A stretch of 64,000 nucleotides of DNA from Hymenobacter sedentarius. GTDB taxonomy: Bacteria; Bacteroidota; Bacteroidia; Cytophagales; Hymenobacteraceae. Below the pieces are notes generated by a model. The model saw nothing but the letters and a program-made list of their open reading frames with translations. It ran no database searches and was not told the DNA's origin. The first letter of the stretch is position 1. Every line of letters starts with the position of its first letter. The position numbers and the translations under genes were made by a program. Of the stretch, positions 41,218-50,261 are shown in pieces. Location of the stretch: NCBI RefSeq assembly GCF_001507645.1, contig NZ_CP013909.1, positions 4,774,001-4,838,000 of the forward strand, in the 5' to 3' direction.

Positions 41218-41304
41218 GGCCAAAGTCCGTACTTTAGCAGGCCCGTTTACGCCGCCCAAATTTTGGCTGGCGTGCGGTTCGGGTCTGCTATCGAAATTCT
41301 ACCT

Positions 41305-42558
41305 ATGCTGCGTTCGCTTTTTTGTATCTGCTTGGGGCTGCTATATGTGCCGCTGCTAGGCCACGCCCAGAGGCCCGATACAATGCGCACCCCTCCTGCC
41401 ATGAAAACGGTGGCGCTCGACACCGTTGGGATATTGCCGTCGGCCATCGATACCAAAGGTTGGCTGCTTCTGGACAAGGATATCCAACTTGAGCTGGACG
41501 GTGCCGTCCAGAATATCTACAATTTCAAGTATGACCGGGCGGAAAAACAATTCCGTTCGTTGCGCCGTCGCTACCCTAATCACCCCATGCCGTATTTTCT
41601 GCTGGGGCTGAACACGTGGTGGAAAATCATGCCCACGACCTTCCAGTCGACGCAGTATGACAAGGCCTTCTTTGCCTACATGGATACTGCTGCTACTAAA
41701 GGCCAGAAGCTCTTTGATGCTGATAACAATAATTACGAAGCGAGCTTCTTTCTTTCTGCTTCCTACGGTTTTAGCGCCCGTTTGCACGGCGAGCGCCACG
41801 ACTGGCGTAAGGCCACAGTAAATTCCCGTCGCTCATTAAATTATCTAAAGAAGAGCCAGGAAGCCAATGGCCTGAGCCCAGAGTTTCAGTTTGGCCAGGC
41901 CTTATTCAATTACTACGCGGTGTGGATTGGCGAAAACTACCCACTACTGAAACCCGTGCTCCTGTTCTTCCCTAAAGGCGACAAGAGACTGGGTATGCAA
42001 CAATTGCGCAGCGTAGCTGCCAATGGCTTTTACACCGGCACAGAAGCACGTGTTTACCTAATGCGTATCCTCAAAAACGAGGAAAACAACGCTGAAGAAG
42101 CATTACCTGTTGCACGAAGCCTAGCCACCACCTTTCCCGACAACGGATACTTTCAACGCTTCTACGCCCTCCTTGCCTACGACCAAGGTGAGTTCTCCGA
42201 TTGTGAGCGTGTGAGCCGCGAAATCCTTGATAAAATAAATAAGGGTATGCCTGGCTACGAGGGGATCAGCGGGCGCTACGCCAGTTACTTCCTGGGCTAC
42301 TTGATGCAAAATCGCTACCGAGACATTGCTAAAGCTAAAGACTACTACCAGCGATGCATCGTGTTCGCAGAAAGCACTGGTGACACTTCGGGTGGCTTCT
42401 ACTTGTTCTCAAACATGAACTTGGCCCGCCTAGCTGTCAAAGAAAGAGACCCAGCCGCTGCGAAACGCTACTATGCGATAGTAGTTGATAAGGCCGAGCG
42501 TAAATCGGAGCAGTACAAGGAAGCCAAAGCTTGGTTGAAGAAGAACTCGAAGGCATAA
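41305..42558 (+). CDS. Exported TPR-like protein of unknown function
   Basis: A 417-residue protein with a signal peptide (LFCICLGLLYVPLLGHAQ). Helical repeat pairs follow (YNFKYDRAEKQFRSLRRRYP; YFQRFYALLAYDQGEFSDCE; IAKAKDYYQRCIVFAEST), as in tetratricopeptide proteins. I start it at the ATG at 41305, where the signal peptide begins; the frame stays open far upstream through antisense peptidase sequence. It lies 14 bases before a polytopic membrane protein gene, so the two are probably co-transcribed. No enzymatic motif was found. Confidence 0.7.
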   Translation: MLRSLFCICLGLLYVPLLGHAQRPDTMRTPPAMKTVALDTVGILPSAIDTKGWLLLDKDIQLELDGAVQNIYNFKYDRAEKQFRSLRRRYPNHPMPYFLLGLNTWWKIMPTTFQSTQYDKAFFAYMDTAATKGQKLFDADNNNYEASFFLSASYGFSARLHGERHDWRKATVNSRRSLNYLKKSQEANGLSPEFQFGQALFNYYAVWIGENYPLLKPVLLFFPKGDKRLGMQQLRSVAANGFYTGTEARVYLMRILKNEENNAEEALPVARSLATTFPDNGYFQRFYALLAYDQGEFSDCERVSREILDKINKGMPGYEGISGRYASYFLGYLMQNRYRDIAKAKDYYQRCIVFAESTGDTSGGFYLFSNMNLARLAVKERDPAAAKRYYAIVVDKAERKSEQYKEAKAWLKKNSKA

Positions 42559-42572
42559 GTTTTCCTTAAACT

Positions 42573-43934
42573 ATGGAAGTCTCTGATTTATTTCTTGCCC
42601 CCATCTATTTGATGGCATTGTATCTGGTTGCTTATATGGTACGGCCATCTGTAACTAACTACTTCACGAAGCCTTTCTTTTTTCCTGCCCTTACGCTTAA
42701 GTTCGTGGGCGCAGTAGGACTTGGTCTGATTTATCAGTTTTATTACGGTGGAGGCGATACGTTTAACTATTTTTATCACACAAAGGTCATCCATTCGGCT
42801 TTCGACCAATCCTTTTCCACAGGTTGGAAATTGCTAATAGATAACGGTGGCGACAATGACCAAACAACTGCTCAATACGTGGGACAAATGTTCTGGCACC
42901 AAGCCGGTTCATCAGAATTTTTGCTTTCTAGAGTAGCTGCTTTTTTAGGGCTCTTTTGTTTTAATAACTACACGGTCATCGCCCTATTATTTGCTAGCAT
43001 TAGTTTTAGTGGGATGTGGGCCATGTACATGACCTTTGCCAAAATTAGGCCTCAAATTTACAAACAGTTGGCTTGGGCCGTATTCTACGTGCCTTCGCTA
43101 TTTTTTTGGGGCTCTGGCTTGTTGAAGGATTCGCTTTGTATAGGCGCATTAGGTTGGCTTTATTATGCGCTATATAAGGGGGCTATTCAAAGACGGGCTA
43201 TCGTGTATTGCGCACTGATTGGTGGGTTTGCTGCCTATACACTGTTCAACGTTAAGGTATACATTCTGTTATGCTTCCTGCCCGCGGCGCTGCTGTGGGT
43301 GTTCAACGAAACCAATGCCCGCATTAAAAACCAAGCATTACGTCTAGTTGCCAAGCCCTTGTTCCTGACACTAGGTGCTGGATTGGCTTTTTATGCTGCC
43401 ACAAACCTTACAAAAGGGGACGATAAGTATGATGTGGATAAAATCGGCGAACGCAGCAAAATCACGGCTGACTACTTGTACGAACAGAGTGTCAAGCAAG
43501 AGGGATCCGGCTACTACCTCGGTGAACTCGATGGCAGCATTGGCAGCATGGTCAAACTTGCGCCCCAAGCCATTGCAACTTCGCTTTACCGACCGTTCCT
43601 GTGGGAAGCACATAACCCAGTCATGTTTTTATCGTCTCTTGAGGCTGGTTTCTTTCTGTTTTTTACACTTCGTATTTTTTGGCGAACGGGTATCGGACGT
43701 ACTTTAAGCATCATTAGTCAGACACCTGTTCTATTACTATGCTTCGTTTTTGCGCTGGTATTTGCGGCTTCAGTAGGAATAACTAGTGCCAATTTTGGCA
43801 CCTTAGTGCGATATAAAATCCCTATGATACCGTTTTATCTTGCGGGTTTATACATTCTAGAAAGCATGGCTGCACAGCCCATTCAAAAGGGCCGCCAAAC
43901 AATGTCCCAGCCCCATCGGCCTCAGTTGGTATAG
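42573..43934 (+). CDS. Polytopic membrane protein, possible polysaccharide polymerase
   Basis: A 453-residue protein with about ten membrane helices. A long extracytoplasmic loop (about 255-330, DKIGERSKITADYLYEQSV) lies between helices. This layout resembles Wzy/EpsG-type polysaccharide polymerases, but I see no diagnostic motif. The gene is visibly poorer in GC than the core genes upstream. It is directly followed by IS remnants. Its role is inferred from topology and from the nearby glycan cluster, which otherwise lacks an obvious polymerase. Confidence 0.55.
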   Translation: MEVSDLFLAPIYLMALYLVAYMVRPSVTNYFTKPFFFPALTLKFVGAVGLGLIYQFYYGGGDTFNYFYHTKVIHSAFDQSFSTGWKLLIDNGGDNDQTTAQYVGQMFWHQAGSSEFLLSRVAAFLGLFCFNNYTVIALLFASISFSGMWAMYMTFAKIRPQIYKQLAWAVFYVPSLFFWGSGLLKDSLCIGALGWLYYALYKGAIQRRAIVYCALIGGFAAYTLFNVKVYILLCFLPAALLWVFNETNARIKNQALRLVAKPLFLTLGAGLAFYAATNLTKGDDKYDVDKIGERSKITADYLYEQSVKQEGSGYYLGELDGSIGSMVKLAPQAIATSLYRPFLWEAHNPVMFLSSLEAGFFLFFTLRIFWRTGIGRTLSIISQTPVLLLCFVFALVFAASVGITSANFGTLVRYKIPMIPFYLAGLYILESMAAQPIQKGRQTMSQPHRPQLV

Positions 43935-43975
43935 CATCAGAGGGTGATCGATCTGTTTTGCTTAGCACGAGGTTT

Positions 43976-44800
43976 AAGAAGCTGTTTGAGTTAGCAGAAT
44001 TTAAGCACTCGCCTGATGTTGGCTAAGCAAATCCAGCCATTGGCGTGGTGTAAGCGGCGGTCGTATTCCTTTGACAATCTACGATTCGCGCTCAGCCAGG
44101 CAAACGTTCGTTCGACAATCCAGCGCCAAGCATGAATGAAGAAGTTCGTTTTTTTTTACCAGCACGTGCGCCGGTTTCTCGACGCGAATGCCGTAGCGGC
44201 CGGCTAGATGCGCCCGAAGCACGCCGTTAAACGAGCTATCGACGAAAACGACCTGCACCTGGCCCAACTAGTCGTGGGTAGCGGCCACCTCGTCCCAGAA
44301 CGCAATGGCGGCCGGGCCACACGCGGCTGGCCAGCACGTGGCCCAGCGCATCGGTCAGCACCAAGCGCTTGCGGCCCTTGATGAGCTTGCCGGCGTCGAA
44401 GCCCACGGTCTGCCCCGTGGCCGTGGCCGCGTTCTTCACGCTTTGCGTGTCGAGGATGACGGCCGTGGGGCAGGCTTTTTTCGGCCCGTTCCCGGCTGCT
44501 CACGTTCAGACACGTGCTGACCCGTTGCCAGGTGCCATCGCTTCCCACTTGGCAAAATACCAGTACACCGTGCCCCAGGGCGGTAAATCCCCTGGCAAAT
44601 CCCGCCACACACACCCGTTTTTGAGTACGTACAAAATAGCGTTTATCACCTTTACCAGCGGCCACTTGCCTCGGCGGCGAACCACCAGCAACGGCTCCAA
44701 TTGCTGCCAGTCCCGCGCTGGCAAATTCGTACTGTACCGCTTCCGTGCGGCCTCTTCTCCAACTTCTTTCAATCCACTAAATTAACTCAAACAGCTTCTT
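43976..44800 (-). mobile_element. Decayed IS5-family element (IS-b)
   Basis: An 825-base element with perfect 18-base terminal inverted repeats AAGAAGCTGTTTGAGTTA (43976-43993) and its reverse complement (44783-44800). The transposase inside is broken into several frames. The bases adjoining its ends are TAA-type on the left and TTA-type on the right, so no clean target duplication is seen. The intact IS-c begins one or two bases beyond its right end. Confidence 0.85.
43991..44772 (-). pseudogene. IS5-family transposase pseudogene (IS-b)
   Basis: Read on the minus strand, the N-terminal part is in frame from 44772 (NLPARDWQQLEPLLVV ... NGCVWRDLPGDLPPW) and then stops. The middle (DTQSVKNAATATGQTVGFD, GKLIKGRKRLVLTDALGH) is in a second frame. 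FVDSSFNG ... YGIRVEKP lies in the next. The C-terminal ERTFAWLSANRRLSKEY part is shifted again after a T9 run near 44150. At least three frameshifts are needed, so it cannot be functional. Confidence 0.85.
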
Positions 44801-44801
44801 A

Positions 44802-45665
44802 GAGCGTGTTGGGGATTTTAGCAGGGCAAAAAGAAACGAGTCAGTAAGTTGCGAGGGGAGTTCCTAGGCTCCGCTTCGCATTATGGTTGACGGCTATCAA
44901 CTCCTTACTGACCCGCAGTGGCAAGTTATGGCCCCGCTGCTGCCCCTGCAACGCAAACGCCGCCTGTGCCTGCGGCAAGTAATTGACGCCGTGCGCTACA
45001 TCTGCCGCACGGGTTGTCAATGGAGCAGTTTGCCGGCCGGTTTCCCGGCCTGGACGGCGGTCTACTACTATTTTCGGCGCTGGCAGCAAAACCAGACCTG
45101 GGTCCGGCTCAACGAGGCGGTGAACCGGGCCGACCGCCTGGCCGCCGACCGGGCCGCCACCCCCTCGCTCGTGTGCGTGGACAGCCAAAGCGTCAAGCTG
45201 GCGCCGCGCATTTTCGAGCACCGGGGCACGGACGGCGGCAAACGGGTGAACGGGCGTAAACGTCAGCTGGTCACTGACGTGGAGGGCCACATCTTCGCCT
45301 GCCGCGTCCACGCGGCCAACGGCCACGACGGGGCGCAGGCCCAGGCGCTGCTGGCCACCGGCCTGAGCTGGGGCGGGCGCTTGCAAACGGTGGTCACCGA
45401 CAAGGGCTACCGGGGCCGCTTCGCGCGCCACCTGCGCGCCTGCGGATGGGCGCACCAGCTGGGCAGCCGCCCGCCTTCGGCCCGCGGCTTTGTGCCGGTC
45501 GCCAAACGCTGGGTCGTGGAGCGCACCTTCGCCTGGCTCAACTACTTCCGTCGGCTGGCAATCGACTACGAATTCACGCCCGCCAGCCACGAAACCGGGT
45601 TGCTGATTGCCAACTCAACCATGTGCCTCAATAGGCTACACCCCAACTAATTCCCCAACACGCTC
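44802..45665 (+). mobile_element. IS5-family insertion sequence (IS-c, intact)
   Basis: An 864-base element. The left end GAGCGTGTTGGGGATTT (44802-44818) and right end (45649-45665) share 14 perfect terminal bases and 16 of 17 overall. It is flanked by TTA on the left and TAA on the right, which are not direct repeats. The left TTA is shared with IS-b. Its last base also forms part of the stop codon of the adjacent glycosyltransferase. Confidence 0.87.
44883..45650 (+). CDS. IS5-family transposase (IS-c)
   Basis: A 255-residue DDE transposase with an intact frame. The N-terminus is MVDGYQLLTDPQWQVMAPLL. Catalytic candidates are Asp in VCVDSQSVK, Asp in VVTDKGYRG and Glu in WVVERTFAWLNYFRRL. 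It is a close relative of the IS-a transposase (same length, same motif order) but differs throughout, as do the terminal repeats. They are therefore sister elements, not copies of one IS. Confidence 0.92.
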   Translation: MVDGYQLLTDPQWQVMAPLLPLQRKRRLCLRQVIDAVRYICRTGCQWSSLPAGFPAWTAVYYYFRRWQQNQTWVRLNEAVNRADRLAADRAATPSLVCVDSQSVKLAPRIFEHRGTDGGKRVNGRKRQLVTDVEGHIFACRVHAANGHDGAQAQALLATGLSWGGRLQTVVTDKGYRGRFARHLRACGWAHQLGSRPPSARGFVPVAKRWVVERTFAWLNYFRRLAIDYEFTPASHETGLLIANSTMCLNRLHPN

Positions 45666-46735
45666 TAAGAGAATAGCGAGAGGAAATTGCGGGTATTGCT
45701 TTGCACCGAATAGCGTTGCTCGATGGTGGAACGCGCCATCTGACCAAATTGCTGACGCAAGCCTGTATCAGCCAACAGTTGCCTTAAGCTAGACTCCCAG
45801 TGAATAGGCATAGCACACACGAAGCCGTTGTGTCCGTGCTCTACCACCTCGGAGTTCATCCCCACTGGTGACACCAGCGCCGGAATGCCTAATGCCATGT
45901 ATTGCAACGCTTTAAAGGCACACTTGCCTTTTGCCCAAAGGTCGTCCTCCAATGGCATCAAGCCCACATGAAAACCTAGCAGGTCGGCAATTTCAGTGTC
46001 TTTGCGCCAAGGCAAGTACACAAGGGAGCGTAAAGGCAGCTTTGGAGGCTGATTCGAGATAACCCTAAATTCAAAGTCCAGTCCCTCGGCTTCCAGCTTG
46101 GACAGCACCGGCACAACTTGGTCGAGGTACTTGAGGGTGGAATGCGTGCCAGTCCAGCCAATGACCAAGCGCCCCGGGGCGGCTTGATCTCGCACCCGAT
46201 TGTGTAGGCGCACAGTATCGATGGTTGTTGGATTAATCACAGTGCTGGAACTATACTGCTGAGCATACTCGGCCAAGTAAGCATTGCCGCAGCTATTCTT
46301 GTAAGCCCAGCGGCAAATGTCAGCCACTTTATGGTGCCACTTTACGCCTGCGGCAATCTTGTTGGCTTCGGAAGTATTTGCAAGCCATATGGCGTCATCG
46401 AAGTCATAAATAATCTTCTTTCGCAACACGTTTGCAATGAGCCACTCAAATACGGGTGGGCCAATAGGCGCAGCTTCGCGGTGCACAAACACAAAATCGT
46501 AGGATGGCACTGTAAATAATAACTTCAACCTCCGCATAAATCCGCTTAGAATACCCACTGCTTTGGCCGCCGCCCGGCCGGGCTTGTAGAGAATATCCCA
46601 TGTGGCCACCGACAGAAAAGGCGCCAAGTGGTAATGAAAGCCGTGGGCCGTTAGCTCGTCGAGGTATTGCTCGAAACGAAAACGCTGCGATGGCGCCCGA
46701 CCGGCTGGGTAAGGAACGAGAAATAAAATGCGCAC
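45665..46735 (-). CDS. Glycosyltransferase, GT-B fold (C-terminus ends at IS-c)
   Basis: A 356-residue GT4-like glycosyltransferase. The N-terminal MRILFLVPYPAGRAPSQRFR and the C-terminal Rossmann segment GRLVIGWTGTHSTLKYLDQV are visible. The acceptor/donor region is AFKALQYMALGIPALVSPVGMNSE. The start codon is GTG (46733-46735). The stop (TAG) is built from two target bases and the terminal base of IS-c, so the natural C-terminus may have been longer or differently ended. It is the last gene of the minus-strand polysaccharide run. Confidence 0.82.
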   Translation of the reverse strand: MRILFLVPYPAGRAPSQRFRFEQYLDELTAHGFHYHLAPFLSVATWDILYKPGRAAAKAVGILSGFMRRLKLLFTVPSYDFVFVHREAAPIGPPVFEWLIANVLRKKIIYDFDDAIWLANTSEANKIAAGVKWHHKVADICRWAYKNSCGNAYLAEYAQQYSSSTVINPTTIDTVRLHNRVRDQAAPGRLVIGWTGTHSTLKYLDQVVPVLSKLEAEGLDFEFRVISNQPPKLPLRSLVYLPWRKDTEIADLLGFHVGLMPLEDDLWAKGKCAFKALQYMALGIPALVSPVGMNSEVVEHGHNGFVCAMPIHWESSLRQLLADTGLRQQFGQMARSTIEQRYSVQSNTRNFLSLFS

Positions 46736-46744
46736 AGGTAGCTA

Positions 46745-47887
46745 TTAATAGGTATAGGTCTGGTAAAAGCCCAGCACCGCTTCGGTGACGCGACGCTGGG
46801 CAGTCTCGCTCAGTTCATAGAACAAGGGCAAGCGTAGGAGGCAGTCGGCGTAGTGGTCGGCCCAGGGCAGGGCTCGGCCGTCGTGCCGAGTTGCGTAATA
46901 TGGGCTGGTGTGCAGAGCCAGGTAGTGGAACACGGCCAGAATTTGGCGCGCGCCCAAGTATGCAATCAGCGCATCGCGCTCTGTGCGACTGCGGCACACC
47001 AGGTAGAACAGGTGGCCGTTGTTTGTAGCGTATGCCGGCAGCACGGGCAGACCTACGCCCAGAGTCTGCAACGATTCTAAGGCTGCGTAATAGCGCATCC
47101 AAAGGGCCGTACGCTGCTGCTGAATGTCGGCCAGGTTTTCGATTTGAGCCCAGAGATAAGCCGCAGTGAGTTCTGATGGTAAAAACGACGAGCCTACATC
47201 TACCCAGTTATATTCAGTTGCTTCGCCCCTAAAGAAAGCTGACCGTGTGGTACCCTTCTCCCGAATAATTTCAGACCTACTTGCAAAACTCAAATCATTG
47301 ATAGCCAACATACCGCCTTCACCCGCAATAATATTCTTGGTTTCATGAAATGAAAAGGCCGCCAGCGTACCCAGTGTGCCCAGCCGCTGACCATTGAAGA
47401 AGCTATCAATGGCGTGCGCGGCGTCTTCAACTACTGCAAGGCCATGGTATTCGGCCGTGGCCAGGATGGTGGCCATGTCGCAGGCAATGCCGGCATAATG
47501 CACTGGCACGATGGCACGGGTGCGCGGCGTTACCAGCGCGGCCAGACTGGCGGCATCCAAATTAGGGTTGGTGGCGGAGCTGTCGGCGAATACTATTTTC
47601 GCACCCCGCAAGATAAAAGCGTTGGCCGTGCTCACGAATGTGTACGCCGGAACTATGACCTCGTCGCCGGGTCCAATATTGAGCAATAGGGCCGCCATTT
47701 CCAGCGCATCGGTACACGAGGTAGTCAGCAGCGCCTTGCCAAAGCCCCAATCCCGCTCGAAATACGTTTGCGCCCGCTGCGTAAATTGTCCATCGCCGGA
47801 AATTTTGCCCGAGCGCACCGCTTGTTCGATATAACGGGTTTCGTTGCCGGAAAAGTAGGGTTTATTAAAAGGAATCGGGACGCTCAT
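46745..47887 (-). CDS. wecE: dTDP-4-amino-4,6-dideoxygalactose transaminase (WecE/RffA-like)
   Basis: A 380-residue PLP-dependent sugar aminotransferase. It begins PIPFNKPYFSGNETRYIEQA and has the nucleotide-sugar aminotransferase patterns TSCTDALEMAALLLNIGPGD, VVEDAAHAIDS and the PLP lysine in SFHETKNIIAGEGG, all as in WecE/RffA. That enzyme converts dTDP-4-keto-6-deoxyglucose to dTDP-Fuc4N. The RmlA/RmlB enzymes that would supply the substrate are not in this window. I chose the ATG at 47885-47887, just after a TACCTTTG box; the longer frame adds 40 residues without family similarity. Confidence 0.87.
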   Translation of the reverse strand: MSVPIPFNKPYFSGNETRYIEQAVRSGKISGDGQFTQRAQTYFERDWGFGKALLTTSCTDALEMAALLLNIGPGDEVIVPAYTFVSTANAFILRGAKIVFADSSATNPNLDAASLAALVTPRTRAIVPVHYAGIACDMATILATAEYHGLAVVEDAAHAIDSFFNGQRLGTLGTLAAFSFHETKNIIAGEGGMLAINDLSFASRSEIIREKGTTRSAFFRGEATEYNWVDVGSSFLPSELTAAYLWAQIENLADIQQQRTALWMRYYAALESLQTLGVGLPVLPAYATNNGHLFYLVCRSRTERDALIAYLGARQILAVFHYLALHTSPYYATRHDGRALPWADHYADCLLRLPLFYELSETAQRRVTEAVLGFYQTYTY

Positions 47888-47895
47888 GGGTACCG

Positions 47896-47903
47896 CAAAG
47901 GTA
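47896..47903 (-). promoter_or_regulatory. Promoter -7 box before wecE
   Basis: TACCTTTG on the minus strand, 8 bases before the wecE ATG, suggests an internal promoter inside the polysaccharide run. No good upstream TTTG is visible. Confidence 0.45.
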
Positions 47904-47960
47904 CGTTCTGGCCACGAACTGGGCCACCGGAAAGTCAAGCCAGCTCCCATCCCAGGCGTG

Positions 47961-48911
47961 TCATTCCGGCTGGGGCAACCCGTGACTATCTGTATTCGCA
48001 TCCACAATATAAAGCGGACGGTTTTTCACTTGCTCAAATGTTTTGCCGATGTAAAGCCCCACCATGCCCAGCACCGACAGCAGCAGGCCCGAAAAAAACC
48101 AGATGGAAATAATCAGACTGGTATAGCCGGGCTGGTCAATCTGGCCGGCCCAATAGCGCACCAAGGTGATGGGCACCAGCAGAAAGGCACCAGTTGAGAG
48201 CAATAAGCCCATTTTCACAGTCAGACGCAAGGGTTTGTCGGAATACGCCAGCAAAATATCAAGGCCCAGCTGTAGGCGCTGGCTGAGCCCGTAGCTGCTG
48301 CGGCCCGCGACGCGACCAGCGTGTAGCACCGTTAGGTAGCCAGTGCGAAAGCCCACCCAGCGCACCATGGTGGGAAAGTAGCGGACGCTCTCGCGCATGG
48401 CCAGCACGGCCTCAATAACTTTGCGGTGGTAGATGCCGAAATTTGCCACTGCCGGGTCTTGTCGCGCTTCGGTGAGGTAGGACAGCAGGCGATAGAACAG
48501 CCGCGACAGCAGTTTTTTGCGCCATGAGTCCTGTCGGTCAGCGCGCAGGGCCAAAACCAGGTCGTACCCGCGTTGCGTTTCGGCAAACAAGGCTGGAATC
48601 TCCTCTGGCCGGTCTTGCAGGTCGCAGTCGAGCACCACCACCCATTCGCCCCGGCACTGGTCAAGGCCGGCCGTAATGGCGCGGTGCTGGCCAAAGTTGC
48701 GGCTCAGGCGCAGTCCGTACACCCGCGGGTCGCGCGCAGCCTCAGCCTGAATGCGCGCCCATGCCCCATCAGGACTGCGGTCATCGACTAGAATAATCTC
48801 ATAATTCTCGGTGAGTGTACCCACGCTGGCCTGGATGCGCCGCACCAGAATTTTCACCAAATCCTCGGCTTGGTATACCGGACTTATAATGGAAAAAAGC
48901 GGACTAGGCAT
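47961..48911 (-). CDS. GT2 glycosyltransferase, ArnC/GtrB-like (polyprenyl-phosphate sugar transfer)
   Basis: A 316-residue GT2 enzyme. The GT-A domain has FSIISPVYQAEDLVKILVR, the DDRSPDGAW loop, and VVLDCDLQDRPEEIPAL (DxD-type). Two C-terminal membrane helices follow (LLLSTGAFLLVPITLV and ISIWFFSGLLLSVLGMVGLY). That layout is typical of ArnC/GtrB/DPM-like enzymes, which load a sugar onto undecaprenyl phosphate. I chose the ATG at 48909-48911. It precedes wecE and follows a GT-B gene. Confidence 0.85.
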   Translation of the reverse strand: MPSPLFSIISPVYQAEDLVKILVRRIQASVGTLTENYEIILVDDRSPDGAWARIQAEAARDPRVYGLRLSRNFGQHRAITAGLDQCRGEWVVVLDCDLQDRPEEIPALFAETQRGYDLVLALRADRQDSWRKKLLSRLFYRLLSYLTEARQDPAVANFGIYHRKVIEAVLAMRESVRYFPTMVRWVGFRTGYLTVLHAGRVAGRSSYGLSQRLQLGLDILLAYSDKPLRLTVKMGLLLSTGAFLLVPITLVRYWAGQIDQPGYTSLIISIWFFSGLLLSVLGMVGLYIGKTFEQVKNRPLYIVDANTDSHGLPQPE

Positions 48912-48959
48912 TAACACCACGCAACAAAAAGAAGGCACTGCCGCCGGAACGCGGCTAAA

Positions 48960-50195
48960 TTACATTAAACTGGCGCTACGAACCTTTGCCCCTAACGGAA
49001 GCAAGGTGGCATAGGCCTCGCGGGCACGGTTGAGGCTGCGGTAGCGCACGGCCAGCTCGTGGATGCGGGCACGGTAGTTGGGCTGGTGCATCAGGGCGTC
49101 GAGGCGGGCCAGAGCGGCTGGCACACTACCAGGTTTGCTCAAGTCAAACACGGCGCCGCCGTTTTCCGCTTCTACAATAGCTGAATCGTCGCCCACGCCG
49201 GGTGTTACCAGCACAGGTAGACCACTGGCCCAATATTCGCCGATTTTAATGGCCGAGCAATAAAGCCGACAGGGCGCGGGCCGGATGGGCGAAAATGCAA
49301 AATCTGCTGCCGATAAATAATCCGGTACTTCGGCGTGCGGAGCCTTGGTTACAAAGGCACAGTCAGGACCCAGGCCCACGTTAGACAGCTTGCGGCGCAC
49401 GTCGGCTTCAGCATTGGGGGTCAAGACAATGAGCCGAAAATTGGACCCGAAATGGTTAGCCGCTGCGCGGAACAAAGCAAATGATTCTTCGTCGTAGTAA
49501 ATGTCGCCAAATTTGCCTACGTAGACGCCCACCACTGCTTCCAATGCTGTATAGCCCAAGCGCTGGCGTACGCGCTTTCCAGCAGCGGCATCGAAAGCAA
49601 AAGCGGCGGCATCGACCGAGCACGGAACCGTAATAATGCGGCCGGCCGGCACCCCCTCGCGGATAAGCTGTTGCCGGTAGTTTTCGGCCACCGGCATTAG
49701 GCCCAGGGCCAACTTTTTCTGGCGCTTTTCCCAGTGGCGCTGGAACAGGTAGCGTGGGTCGTAGGCGCGCCACACGCTCGATTCACGCATATAGTCGGCG
49801 TGCGGCTCGAACGACTCGACATAAAAAGGAAGCCTGGTTTTTTGCCACACCAGGTAAGCCAGCGCGCCGGCAGGAGCACCCCGCGCGAGGATGAAGTCAG
49901 GATTGAATTCTTCTGCCTGCCGAATTATCTCTCGCGGGAACCGGGTAAAATCCTCAATCTTGTTGAGGATAACGTAGCGGCTGAGCCGAGAGCGCAGGGG
50001 TTCGAAGGTGATTTTATCGGCTGCAAAACCCGGGCTGAAGGCTAGCGCGCCTTGGGCATCAGGGCCGCGCTCGATGGTGACGAGGCGCACGGCCGCCACA
50101 TCGGCGCGCTCCTGCAGGAGCCGCAAGTGCGGAAAAACGGTGGAAGTCGTCAGGCCATCATGCAGCCCCCAATAGCTTAAAAACAATATGCGCAT
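48960..50195 (-). CDS. Glycosyltransferase, GT-B fold
   Basis: A 411-residue glycosyltransferase. The N-terminal domain starts MRILFLSYWGLHDGLTTST. The C-terminal Rossmann domain includes VVGVYVGKFGDIYYDEESF, KAPHAEVPDYLSAADFAFSP and IKIGEYWASGLPVLVTPGVG, as in GT4-type enzymes. Donor and acceptor are unknown. It sits between two GT2 genes. Confidence 0.82.
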   Translation of the reverse strand: MRILFLSYWGLHDGLTTSTVFPHLRLLQERADVAAVRLVTIERGPDAQGALAFSPGFAADKITFEPLRSRLSRYVILNKIEDFTRFPREIIRQAEEFNPDFILARGAPAGALAYLVWQKTRLPFYVESFEPHADYMRESSVWRAYDPRYLFQRHWEKRQKKLALGLMPVAENYRQQLIREGVPAGRIITVPCSVDAAAFAFDAAAGKRVRQRLGYTALEAVVGVYVGKFGDIYYDEESFALFRAAANHFGSNFRLIVLTPNAEADVRRKLSNVGLGPDCAFVTKAPHAEVPDYLSAADFAFSPIRPAPCRLYCSAIKIGEYWASGLPVLVTPGVGDDSAIVEAENGGAVFDLSKPGSVPAALARLDALMHQPNYRARIHELAVRYRSLNRAREAYATLLPLGAKVRSASLM

Positions 50196-50261
50196 AGTAG
50201 CATTAACATAGCGGGTGTAAGAAGTAATTGGTGAGGGCGAACGGTAGGTTCCGCAACGGCT

